A stretch of DNA of 64,000 bases, from contig CAUJLY010000001.1 of NCBI GenBank assembly GCA_963281155.1, positions 7,998,001 to 8,062,000 of the forward strand, written 5' to 3'. This stretch comes from Rhabditophanes sp. KR3021. Its lineage: Eukaryota > Nematoda > Chromadorea > Rhabditida > Alloionematidae. The notes beneath the pieces are model-generated. The model was not told the DNA's origin. It was given only the letters and a program-made list of their open reading frames with translations, and made no database searches. Positions 12,501 to 21,887 of this stretch are shown here, one piece after another. Made by a program: the position numbers and the translations under genes. Each line of letters begins with the position of its first letter. The stretch's first letter is position 1.

Positions 12501-14145
12501 CAATCCTTTCTACTTATTACATCTCTTTTAAACATACTAAAATTTACTTTTCACCAACGTACAATCTTAAAAAACGTGTAAAAGTTAGTTGTTCTTCATT
12601 AAGTCAATAAACTCCGGAAACGCACACAATTAACCTTCACCACTAAGTTTTTTTATTTATCAAGATAAATTGATATGACTTACTGTTAAAAATTTCATCT
12701 AAACATCTCTTTCCTTCAAACATAATGTTTATTTTAATTATATACGTTGAGAAAAAATTAGACTACATGCCATCGATCATTAATCAACAGTTTAAGGGTG
12801 TATATTTTTAGTTTTAAGTTATTTTTATTAATTAAGAAAGGTGACAGTTTACCGATAGATTACCTTGCTGTTTGATATTTTTATGATATTTATTCGCTTT
12901 GACACTTTTTTACCAAACAAGTATACTGAAAAAATGATTCTTACTACTTATTTTGCAACTACATATAAAGCCTTTTCTAATTACTAGCACAAGTTATTAA
13001 GTTATTAAAATGTACTAATGTAGTGAAGGCGATAATAGAAGGTATTAAAGCACTTATGACGGCAATGGTTGTGTCGTCAAATAAGTTTACATAAACTTTG
13101 TTCCGTTGATGACAGTTATTTTTTCTAAACAACTTACTTCTTACGACATACCATCTTATGGACCTGATTTGCAAGCAGAGTTTATGCCCTCGAGACATTT
13201 CACCCCGAATTCCCATATTACAATTTGCATATGAATATCTTTCTCTTAATAAGATACCTATTATACCCATGCATAAAGTACTCTCCACCAAACAAATGAG
13301 GTCCAATCACGCGCACCCATACATTGATATTGGTGTGTTGTTAAGAGTGTACCCCACGATTTGAACAATAAATATATCGACAACATAAAATCTTTTGCGT
13401 ATTGAGTGTGTCACCAACCGCAAAGGTGATTTTAACAATTTTTATGTATTAAATGCATTTATACTATTTGTTGACTGCACCACTATCATCGCTTTTTGTT
13501 TTGTTCGAGCAGCTGATTTTTGTGGTAGGATCTTTTTGGTTGATTTTACTTAGAGTAATTGTTTACTATAAAAGTAAATCATTCCTTTTGGATTTACTAC
13601 AATTCAAAGTACACTATTTCCAATCAAAACAAAAGCTAAAATGTCCTCACAGTGCAAAAACCAACTAAAACAATGCAAAATGTCCCCATCATCTCCTAAA
13701 AAGTACTCTATTTTTGTCACACACAATAACAAAAAAAATTATTTATCATTCATGTTTTTTGTTTATATCTTCTTCTTCATGATATGTGATTGTTATTTAT
13801 TTAACATACTTTGTGTTCCACTAAATATACTACAAGAGTACTTATTTTAAGTTAAAAGTGTGTTTAATCTTTGACATTCATCAGCATTCGTAGTAGATAA
13901 ATACCTTCTGTTTTAAGAGATAGATATATATTTGTGTAAGAAAACATTTGTTTTTGGTTTTTTTAAGTATTTAGATGAGGCCATTTGTTTTTATTATTTG
14001 TTTGAAGGAATTATATCATTTTTTATAATTGTTTTTGAAGTGTTTAGATAACATAATTTATTTTTATTGCAGGTTATCCTCATTCGATTTGAATTAACAA
14101 AACAATTAATCTATTGTCCTAAAGAACGAACTTTACAAAAATCCA
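6511..14145. other. 7.6-kb gene-poor region
   Basis: No open frame longer than about 110 codons shows domain or codon character on either strand. The sequence is AT-rich with many short A/T runs. A TTTTTATTGCAG acceptor at about 14061-14072, 73 bases before the ATG at 14146, suggests that part of the right end is a 5-prime UTR intron or trans-splice region of the RING gene. A less AT-rich island near 13040-13370 contains an inverted repeat. I see no rRNA, tRNA or mobile-element ORF here. Confidence 0.6.
13157..13307. repeat. Imperfect inverted repeat in gene-poor region
   Basis: The left arm (about 13157-13188) and the reverse complement of the right arm (about 13270-13307) share TGGACCT-ATTTG, AGAG and TTTATGC in the same order, separated by about 80 bp. 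This explains why both strands show a short open frame beginning MDLIC. It could be a fold-back MITE relic or an RNA hairpin. Confidence 0.45.
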
Positions 14146-16129
14146 ATGGTTAGTGTTTGCATCAAGAACATGGTTTCGATCCTAGCTTTATCCCCAGCCA
14201 CTTTCTTTCTATATCTAGTCCTTTCAACGAATCCAGTGTCAACTCAATTTTTCCTAGAGGTCATCGAAGTAAATGGAACCAATAAGCCAGAAGTGATGGT
14301 TAAAAAGTGCGAAGCAACAGGAGCTAATTTCGGGGCAGATTTATTTAATTTTAATTGGGCTTTGCCCAAACGAGGTTGTGTTATGTTTGCTGAGCCGCAG
14401 GATGCGTGTAATGGAACTGTTCGTATGCCTGATATTCCGATTGGAGTTAATGTTTCATTGTGTAATGATAACTTTTTTGCTCTTGTTCCAAGGGGCAATT
14501 GTTCTTTTTCAAAGAAGGTAAGTTTGTAATTGGTTTCACTAATTGGGATTGAGTTTAAGGCTTTCAATGTCCAAGAATCAGTCCCCACCAAATTTAAGGG
14601 CATTGTCATGTTCAACAATGAGGGCGACGGCAATCCCATATCCATGTCTGGGAGGGAAAATGCCACTTTTGTAGTCATTCCCGTGATCATGATTAGTAAT
14701 AGATGCATGCACGAAATCTCCACCAAATACAACTTTATGAAAGGCCATCATTATGTAGTTATCAAATCTGCGCCGGTTTTCTACGATCTAATCAAGTATC
14801 TAATTCCTTTCTTGCTCTGCGTCGGGTTGTGTTTTGTTATTTTGTGTATTAGTTTGGTAAGTCTAGAAGTGATAGACTAAATAATATTTTATTCTATTGT
14901 AGGCCATTCGAATGTGTCGCGAACGAAGACGTCTCTCCAGAAAAAGACTGTCTAAGCAAAACTTGAAGAAAATTCCTGTGAAGAAGTACGTTGCTGGGTC
15001 TCAGCCAGATACATGTGCAATTTGCCTTGATCTTTTTGTTGCTGGAGAAAGACTTCGTGTGTTGCATTGCAATCATTGGTATCATTGCAAATGCATTGAT
15101 GTTTGGCTTGGCAAACACCGTAAAGTGTGCCCAGTTTGCAAGAGAAAAGTTGGGCCTTCAACAGGTGAATCTAGCAGTGATGAGGAGGAAAGAAGGCCTG
15201 AGATTGAGGCCGAACCTACTTCTCCTGTTTCTGCAATTCAAAATTCAGAGAGAGTCGCGCTTCTTGAGAATATGCAATCTATGGGTGAATCAAGCAGTAT
15301 TCAGACGATTAATAATGGCACTGATGACCGTATCGGGTCCCAGGAACATTTAATTATTTCAAATGGCCAGGCTACGAACACAATCACATCAATGAGAGAT
15401 GCCGAGGGAAATAGAGTCGTGACAGAGGTTGATAAGCAAGAAGCTGGGCACAACAGCAAATGGACTTCAAAAGTTGGAAAAGTTTTTGGATCTATTGCTG
15501 ATAAGATCAGGCCAAACTCTAGACGCTCTGATGGTAGTGGCAATCAAGAACCAACCGTTTCAAGCGGTGAGGAAGAAGAAGTTTACGAGGGTAGTCAAAA
15601 CACCATCACAACAACTATCAATGAAATGGAAGCCGATCCCGCTCATCTGCATGAAAATCCTCTTGCCCTTGGTAGAAGTGTCTCAGCTGCTCGTCTGTCT
15701 ATAGCATCTCATAGAAGCCAAGCTCCCTCAATGCCAATTACAAGCGTCTTGAATTCACCTGACTATGGTGAAAGCTCAAGTGCCAGTCCTGAAGATCTTG
15801 CAACCTTGATAAGCAAGCGCACAGCTGAAGGAAGCAGGAAAAGCGGTAACAAGAACGACTTTGTTACTTACCCAGTCAATAAACAAAGACAAGCTCCTCA
15901 AGAGAGTGACAGTTTCAAAAGAAAGCGAACCTCTGGTCGGCAAGTTGCTCTGAAAATCGAGGAAGATCAAGGTAATTCTAAGGCTGAAGATGCTGATGAT
16001 GAAGATGTTTTGTCGGATTCTCATGTTGCTAGTAGTAGAAAAAAGATTTTTGGGAAACAGGAGAGTCGGGAGTCAATTGGAGAGGCAAATAGTGGTGATG
16101 GTGAAAAAGATGTCGCAGAAAAGGAGTAG
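14146..16129 (+). CDS. RNF13: PA-TM-RING E3 ubiquitin ligase, RNF13/RNF167-like
   Basis: Three exons (14146-14517, 14560-14856, 14903-16129) with introns of 42 and 46 bp give 631 residues. Order: N-terminal hydrophobic signal (residues about 9-33); luminal protease-associated domain including FALVPRGNCSFSKK and FKGIVMFNNEGDG; a transmembrane helix at about 203-223 (YLIPFLLCVGLCFVILCISL); then a RING-H2 at 261-302 (CAICLDLF, HCNHWYHCKC, CPVCKR) with all eight zinc ligands. Family members ubiquitinate cargo at endosomal and lysosomal membranes. The cytosolic tail after the RING is about 330 residues of Ser/Glu-rich disordered sequence, longer than in human RNF13. Several Met codons occur early; the second (Met9) would give a tighter signal peptide. 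Confidence 0.9.
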
Positions 16130-16831
16130 CTGTCTTCTTATTCTTAATGATTACCTTCTTGTATCTCACTTTGATATATTTCCTTGATGTGGTAAACATC
16201 CTCCTTTGTGAACACATCTCGAGCTCTATTCTATTGTCATATTCTAACTATTCTACACCTTCAACCAATACGTGCTTAATTTATACTTGTAACACACAAT
16301 TCATTATCTATCTCTGTACAAATTAACTATTAGTATTTCTCAACTCTTCCATATTATGCCTAATTTTTTGCTGCTATCCCTGTCTTTATTCTTTTAATTA
16401 GAGTAGCCTAAAATTTATTCATCCATTTATTGCCTTTTAATAATAAATTCATTGAAATTTAAAACAAATGTGTATTTTGCTGCAAAGAGAAAAACTTAAT
16501 TTCATTTAAAGATGATATGTTACGGATAAGCGTTTAATGATGGAGAAGTATTTATTCGATATTTTCTTATTAAAACAGAAAATTTTTACAAAAATAGATA
16601 TACTTTAAATTTGTAGAAGAATCGTTATATGTACTTGGCACCACTTGTAGACAGTCCTCAATATGCTTGAAAGCACTTTCAAATTGTTGTAACTGGGTAC
16701 CTGGCATACTTGCACCAACAAAAAACTAAACTTGTAAAAGAAAGTGATGATGCTTTTATTGCCGACTAATTGTGTCACGAAATTTATGTATGTAAAATAA
16801 ATATAATAATTAGATTTATTTTATTTAATAT
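16130..16831. other. Intergenic between convergent genes
   Basis: About 700 bp of 3-prime flank shared by the plus-strand RING gene and the minus-strand secreted-protein gene. It contains AATAAA-like motifs (for example AATAAATTC near 16441) but no gene that I recognise. Confidence 0.5.
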
Positions 16832-17230
16832 TTAAATATTAGTCAATGGTAAATTTTCGTCTGAGTCGCGTGGCCAGTTTTTGAGTAAAGCTAATTCTTT
16901 TCTTCTACGTCGTTTAACAAGTTTTTCGTTGTACTTCCTGAATATTTGGGCGAATTCACTTTCATCTTCTTCATCATCATTTAGAAGTTGGAAAGATTCT
17001 TTCATGTCTTTAAAAATTTGGCGCCGATCTTCTGCTTTTTGGATGGCTTTTTGGAAGCCGTGGAATTCGTTTGATGATCCATCAGGATCGTCTTTAGATA
17101 AGTAAGGTCGCTTGGCTGTTTCGGACTCAGGCATATGCTCATATAAATTAGCCCAGTCTGCACTAAATACACCATTATTCAGTTGAGTCGTTAATTGAAT
17201 AGTCGCCAAGATAATAAAGATAACTTTCAT
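16832..17230 (-). CDS. Small secreted charged protein, unknown
   Basis: Single exon, 132 residues. A clear signal peptide (MKVIFIILATIQLTTQLNNGVFS) is followed by a hydrophilic chain, acidic in the middle (NDDEEDESEF) and strongly basic near residue 107 (KRRRRKE). The basic run could be a proprotein-convertase site, so a processed peptide precursor is possible, but no neuropeptide repeat is visible. Cysteines are absent from the mature part. I do not recognise the family. The next gene, on the opposite strand, also encodes a predicted secreted protein; the two are divergent with about 315 bp between starts. Confidence 0.6.
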   Translation of the reverse strand: MKVIFIILATIQLTTQLNNGVFSADWANLYEHMPESETAKRPYLSKDDPDGSSNEFHGFQKAIQKAEDRRQIFKDMKESFQLLNDDEEDESEFAQIFRKYNEKLVKRRRRKELALLKNWPRDSDENLPLTNI

Positions 17231-17545
17231 CGCAATTCCAAACTAATAATAATCAAATAAAAATATTTGCTTTATTGTGAGTTCATTAAATTTAAATATA
17301 TAATTATTTTACATTAAAAAACTGATTCCCGCAACTTTCTCCCGAATAAAACATAAATAAAAAGAAATAATGATTATCTCAGTTAACAAACCATTAGCAA
17401 ATATTAACAGAAGTCCGTTTTAACTTTTATTGTTTATTCAGTTAGTACAAATCCACTTTTATTACCTTCATTTATTATATCTAATGACAATGAAAAGAAT
17501 ATCTTGGGTGCGAAGTCTTATCATACAACACATTTCTCTGACAAA

Positions 17546-18109
17546 ATGATGTTAATTTCTTTGATCACAATTTCTTTTATTTGTCCTACTATGAACAAAA
17601 AACTATTGCAAACGAGAGAATTGTTTCCAAAAGGAGATATTGAAATAAATTCAAGATTTATTGAAGCTGAAAAAGCGTGTCGCAACTATATTATCACATT
17701 TAACACCAAAAGAATAACTTTTTTCACTAAAAAAGCATTCAACAAACCATTCACTCAAAAGTCAGCTTACACCGCAGCTGGAATCATCATGTTCTTTGGC
17801 GCCAGATTCAATCTACCTAAAAATACTGACCTCTGGGAACATAATTTGTTCTGGATGCTTGGTAAACGTTTCGGTCCAAGGACTAATAGCACCAGTAGTC
17901 TTAATTCAGCCTCACATTTTCGTTTTCATTGGAATTTAATCAAAAGTCAATTTAAATCAGACAAATATATTGATGACAAAAAAAGTTGTATTTATAAATT
18001 TCATAATGAATTGTTTAAGGTGGAGGTTTTGTTTGATGATTTTGTTGCTGCTTATAGTTATTTGAAGAAGGGACTGAAGTTTAAGAAAGATTTTAGCACT
18101 AAATTTTGA
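17546..18109 (+). CDS. Predicted secreted protein, unknown
   Basis: I chose the ATG at 17546 rather than the earlier TTG of the same open frame, because it begins a hydrophobic leader (MMLISLITISFICPT). The product is 187 residues, basic, with few cysteines and many aromatic residues (for example KNTDLWEHNLFWMLGKRFGPR). There are no introns and no transmembrane segment after the leader. I do not recognise a family; a lineage-specific secreted protein or effector-like product is possible. An upstream exon cannot be excluded, since ATGs at 17484 and 17490 lie in another frame. Confidence 0.5.
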   Translation: MMLISLITISFICPTMNKKLLQTRELFPKGDIEINSRFIEAEKACRNYIITFNTKRITFFTKKAFNKPFTQKSAYTAAGIIMFFGARFNLPKNTDLWEHNLFWMLGKRFGPRTNSTSSLNSASHFRFHWNLIKSQFKSDKYIDDKKSCIYKFHNELFKVEVLFDDFVAAYSYLKKGLKFKKDFSTKF

Positions 18110-18186
18110 TTTAATACAATATTATGTAAATAAGGTAGTGATTTTTGAAAAATAAAGAATGTTATTGAAAGAATTTATTTCCTTAA

Positions 18187-18330
18187 AGTTAAACCTGGAA
18201 TTCCATATCTTAGTCTGCAACATTTTTTTCGTGAAAAATTTAAATGCCTCCCCTACTCAGCAGAAAAGAGATATTGAAGATTTTTTTGATGATTAAGGTA
18301 GATAAATTCCAGGTCTTTCGAACTACAGAA
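18187..18330. repeat. Dispersed repeat with inverted ends (copy 1)
   Basis: AGTTAAACCTGGAATTCC followed by ATCTTAGTCTGCAACATTT at 18187-18230 recurs, slightly diverged, at about 33604-33652. A second, inverted half (GATAAATTCCAGGTCTT near 18303-18320) mirrors the CCTGGAATT core, giving a short fold-back element of about 140 bp. Probably a MITE-type repeat. Confidence 0.5.
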
Positions 18331-18360
18331 ACAGAATTTTTATAAAATATTTATTGCTCC

Positions 18361-18540
18361 AGGCATAGGGTTAAAGGGTCGAAAACTTGACTTTTCCCAG
18401 ACTTGCTCCAGGAATAAGCCCTAAACTGATGCTATGAAAGAACTGAGTCTAGTGGTATACTTATACAATTAAGAGCTTAAGGGTTCGCTCACTAGGACGA
18501 CTAATAAGGTAGACCACAAGTGGTAAATAAATATTTTTTG
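18361..18540 (+). repeat. Possible tRNA-derived SINE-like segment
   Basis: TGCTCCAGG-ATA-G is directly repeated near 18357 and 18410. Further on, GAGTCTAGTGGTATAC resembles a Pol III A box and GGGTTCGCTC, about 30 bp later, resembles a B box. The segment does not fold into a full tRNA cloverleaf by eye. A decayed tRNA-related SINE is one reading; chance is another. Confidence 0.25.
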
Positions 18541-19008
18541 TACTATGTTTATAAGTGTCAAAATAGATTTACATTAGTCAACGCTCTTATGTGGAAAGTT
18601 AAAATCTCATTTGATTGGGGGTAGGTCGCCTGCAAGGCAATAATAAAGAAAAGAAGTCTCGAAAAGGTATACTCCTAATCTGGTTTAATATAATTGTTGA
18701 ATAATTGTATATTGAGGATATATAAAAGGCAATAACTGATATTATTATTAAATTTGGGTACTGCTTCTGTACAAAATATAATCTATGGTGTTCATTATAG
18801 TCTATAAAGAGTTAATGCATATTTTTGAGTAATACTAAGAACAAGTATAAAAAGACTTGAAATTGTTTATACAAATTTGAATTTTAAATATAAATTTAGT
18901 TATAAGTGGTTGATTTCAGTCAAATTTCAAAAACATAAAAGAGCCCATTTTCGGATTCTTTTACAACAAACCATTTAATTGATTCGACGCTATCTCCACC
19001 AATCTACA

Positions 19009-19362
19009 ATGGCATCCAGTGATACAGATCAGTTCAGCATGGAGAAATTCGGCGAATGGAAGAACACCTTGAGTCGTTTTGGTGAAAACAGGGAGCATCT
19101 AGGCAAATGTTTGGACGAATATAAGATCAAGTCCTGGCAAATTTACCTCATCTTGGGGATGTCAATTTTGATCGTACTTCTTGGCTTGCTTGAAATGATG
19201 ATGATCTGCTGGAGGAAGAAGAGGCGCGCATTGATTTTGTCAAAGGTCAGAATTGAAGGAATCGGTGGTGGCGATGGAGGTGGTTCTTACAGCAACTCTA
19301 AGTCTGGATCTTCTTCTAAATCTTCTGCCTCCAAGTCATCAACCTCAAAGTCTGGAGCTTAA
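19009..19362 (+). CDS. Small single-pass membrane protein
   Basis: Starting at the ATG at 19009 (in-frame TTG codons upstream are ignored), the product has 117 residues. A hydrophilic N-terminal half is followed by one transmembrane helix at about 47-67 (IYLILGMSILIVLLGLLEMMM), a basic stop-transfer stretch (RKKRRA), then a glycine-rich and Ser/Lys-rich tail with repeats such as SKSGSSSKSSASKS. No signal peptide precedes the helix. The family is unknown. The serine/lysine tail would be cytosolic if the basic cluster follows the positive-inside rule. Confidence 0.6.
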   Translation: MASSDTDQFSMEKFGEWKNTLSRFGENREHLGKCLDEYKIKSWQIYLILGMSILIVLLGLLEMMMICWRKKRRALILSKVRIEGIGGGDGGGSYSNSKSGSSSKSSASKSSTSKSGA

Positions 19363-20043
19363 TGAACAAATTAACATAATATATTAAATCTTGTGTCTTC
19401 TTTGATCTAAATATATCATTTTATATGCTGATTTGTTTTAAAATGTAAGGCCACCATCAAATACACCTAATAATTCTTCTGTATTTGTTCTATGTATGGC
19501 TTTTATTTGATGAAGCTTTTATGATATAAATATAATTTGTAGTATCAACTTGTGTGTCTATTGCTTTTAATATAAAAACTTGATGACATATCTTAGCAGC
19601 AAGACTTTTTTAAGGTTTGTTTTATTTCGGCTGGTTCTCATTTGGAAAAGTATTGGAAATGAGGGTACAAGTTCGCATTCGAAAAATGATGAAACTTGTC
19701 TTTTAGTTGACTTTCTAGACCACTTATTAATACGCATTTATACTTATGTCAATCTTTTCCCTTAATTATCAATCTAATATGCCCTCAAATTAAATCAAGA
19801 CCCATCTTAGAACGAAACTTCTCAGCCACTCCCATATTTTAAGCGCGAAATCTCTTTTATGTTAGATAGCAGGATTGTCATCATACCCTTACGCGCTCTC
19901 TTTTTCTTCAACAACTTACACACCAATTGCTCATTCTTTTTTTTACGTTTCGATAGATGGTTGTCGTTGCCTTTTTAAATAAGTTCTTTTTACAATAAAT
20001 TTTGTATTCTATTTTAGAACTCTTACTTACATAATACATCAAT
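19363..20043. other. Intergenic, upstream of PCNA
   Basis: Contains the 3-prime flank of the small membrane protein and the PCNA promoter region. GCGCGAAAT near 19842 resembles an E2F-type site (TTTSSCGC reverse form), which would fit a replication gene; this is a motif match only. Confidence 0.4.
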
Positions 20044-20902
20044 ATGCTTGAAGCCGAACTTCCCCACGCATCTCTCCTTAAAAAGGTCGTCGAAGCCATC
20101 AAGGATCTTGTTACTGATGCTCCTTTTGACTGCTGTGAAACCGGAATCACTCTTCAGGTAAAAATACCATTTTAGATATGTTAAACATCATTTTTAGGCT
20201 ATGGATTCATCACACGTTGCTCTAGTCTCTTTGAAAATGGATGTCTCTCTCTTTGAGACATACCGTTGCGACAGAACCGTCTCTATTGGACTTTCCCTTG
20301 CTGCAATGTCAAAGGCTCTTAAGTGCGCCAACAACGATGACATTTGCAAGTTGTCTTACTCAGATGACGATCGTGACAACATCACATTCACCTTCAGAGA
20401 TGCTAAGAAGGAAAGAACACAAGACGTTACGGTCAGATTGGTTGATTTGGATAATGAGCATTTGGGGATTCCCGATCAAGACTACACCGCTTGTATTGAT
20501 ATGCCTTCAAACGAATTCATGAAGTCGTGCAGAGATTTAGCTATGTTCTCCGACACTATCTCAATCGCTGCCGACAAAGGCTCCGTCACATTTTCGGCAA
20601 CCGGAGAAACTGGAAACTCAACTGTCACATACAACTCCTCCACCCCATCCGACGACGAAGAAGAATCCAACAAGATTGTAATCAAAGTCGAAAAGCCAGT
20701 CAAAATTAACTTCTCCATCAAGTACATGAACTCATTCACAAAGGCTACTCCTCTTGGCTCAAAGGTCTCAATCAAGATGTGCAACAATGTCCCAGTTATC
20801 ATCGAATATCCATTCGGTGGAGACGACGAAAACCCTGATACATCATCCCTTTCTTTCTTCCTTGCCCCAAAAATTGACGACGACGTCAAGATGGAAGCTT
20901 AA
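20044..20902 (+). CDS. PCNA: Proliferating cell nuclear antigen (DNA sliding clamp)
   Basis: Two exons (20044-20157, 20198-20902) with a 40-bp intron, about 272 residues against 261 in human. The start [14 protein letters not shown], the [10 protein letters not shown] strand, the [20 protein letters not shown] segment, the interdomain loop region and the C-terminus [10 protein letters not shown] are all PCNA hallmarks. It acts as a homotrimeric ring tethering DNA polymerase delta and PIP-box partners. The loop [15 protein letters not shown] matches the conserved FTKATPLS region near the hydrophobic pocket. The C-terminal tail is a few residues longer (DDVKMEA). AATAAA occurs at about 20945. 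Copy number cannot be judged from this window. Confidence 0.97.
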
Positions 20903-21151
20903 ATTTACATAAATAATATATTTTCCTATTTTAATTTGATTTGAAATAAATACATTCTTTGATTTCGTTGTGTGTCTTTGCTTATTACTTCAAAAAATTG
21001 AGCCAATTTATAATTTCATCACTCTAACTTTCAAACAAAACATGTATCATTTTATTACTACATTTAAAACGATCTATTAACAGTTCATAATTTCATATTT
21101 ATCATCAAACAATGCAATATTTAAGAACAAAAAAATCAAATATTGCCAGTA
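20903..21151. other. Short convergent spacer
   Basis: Holds the PCNA polyadenylation region (GAAATAAATAC near 20942) and the 3-prime end of the RagC/D gene on the opposite strand. Nothing else is recognised. Confidence 0.5.
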
Positions 21152-21503
21152 TCAGTATAATTTGGAGTGGTTACTAGCATTGTCCGAGGCAACAGATTCC
21201 CAATCTTTCTTACCAGCTGTGGGTGCCTTGATTCTAGTTAATTCGAAGACTTCGTAAACAGCCTATAAAGTAAGTTTAAATGAGGAAAAGGAGTAACGTA
21301 CATTTTTGAAGGTCTTAAAGTTGTAGTCGATGACTCCTTCCTTTTCATAATTTTCTGCCCTAATGATACAGACTAATGCGAGGTACCTATTAATTTGGCG
21401 TAAAAAGAGGACTTGTTTCGTCTTAAGGGAAAAGACAGCGGATGAATTTTGGTCGAACCAAATTCGTCCATTTTCATCATGTTGCCCATAAATAGCCGAG
21501 ATG

Positions 21504-21511
21504 TCAATAGC
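21504..21511. repeat. 8-bp target-site duplication, left copy
   Basis: TCAATAGC, identical to 24841-24848; both copies are RagC/D coding sequence. Confidence 0.9.
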
Positions 21512-21693
21512 GAGTAACATATCATTCGCCTCCCAGGCAAATGATTATACTATAGTATAACTATTAGCCCCCAGGCGAATGATAATGCTATAGTATAATC
21601 ATTCGCCCTATTTTTATTTTATAAGGCTAATGATTATACTATAGCATAATCATTTGCCTGGCAGGCTAATGGTAACTAAAGTAACCATTCGCC
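21512..21693. repeat. MULE left terminal array of palindromes
   Basis: Four palindromic modules follow the tip: 21536-21569, 21574-21607, 21625-21658 and 21664-21693. The first three are 34 bp and fit GGC-N-AATGAT-WAT-ACTATAGT-ATW-ATCATT-N-GCC; the fourth is shorter, built on GGTAACTAAAGTAACC. Modules are joined by CCCAGG/CCTGGG-like linkers, themselves palindromic. Single strands could form strings of hairpins. Confidence 0.85.
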
Positions 21694-21887
21694 CTATAAA
21701 TAATTTTTATGGTCTATATTTAAGTGAAATATAATTGCTTTAAACAAATTCCTAATCGTTTTGACAATTTAACCCTCATTCAATGAAATTTAATTAACGG
21801 TTTATAAAAAATGAACATAAAAAATATTTTTAAACTATCAGAAATTCAAAAGAAACAGATGTACTGATTAACCCTACTAACATAGAA

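Noticed and set aside
12977..13364. Two opposed open frames both starting MDLIC
   Set aside because: The shared start is explained by the inverted repeat at 13157-13307; neither frame has further coding signs.
14244..15161. Minus-strand open frames opposite the RING gene
   Set aside because: Antisense shadows of a gene with clear PA, TM and RING domains.
21263..21520. A separate small gene starting at Met 21520
   Set aside because: That Met lies in transposon end sequence; the frame is the displaced C-terminal part of the RagC/D gene.
21536..21693. Regular 34-bp repeats resembling a CRISPR array
   Set aside because: The units are palindromic MULE end modules with short linkers, not identical repeats with unique spacers, and the genome is eukaryotic.
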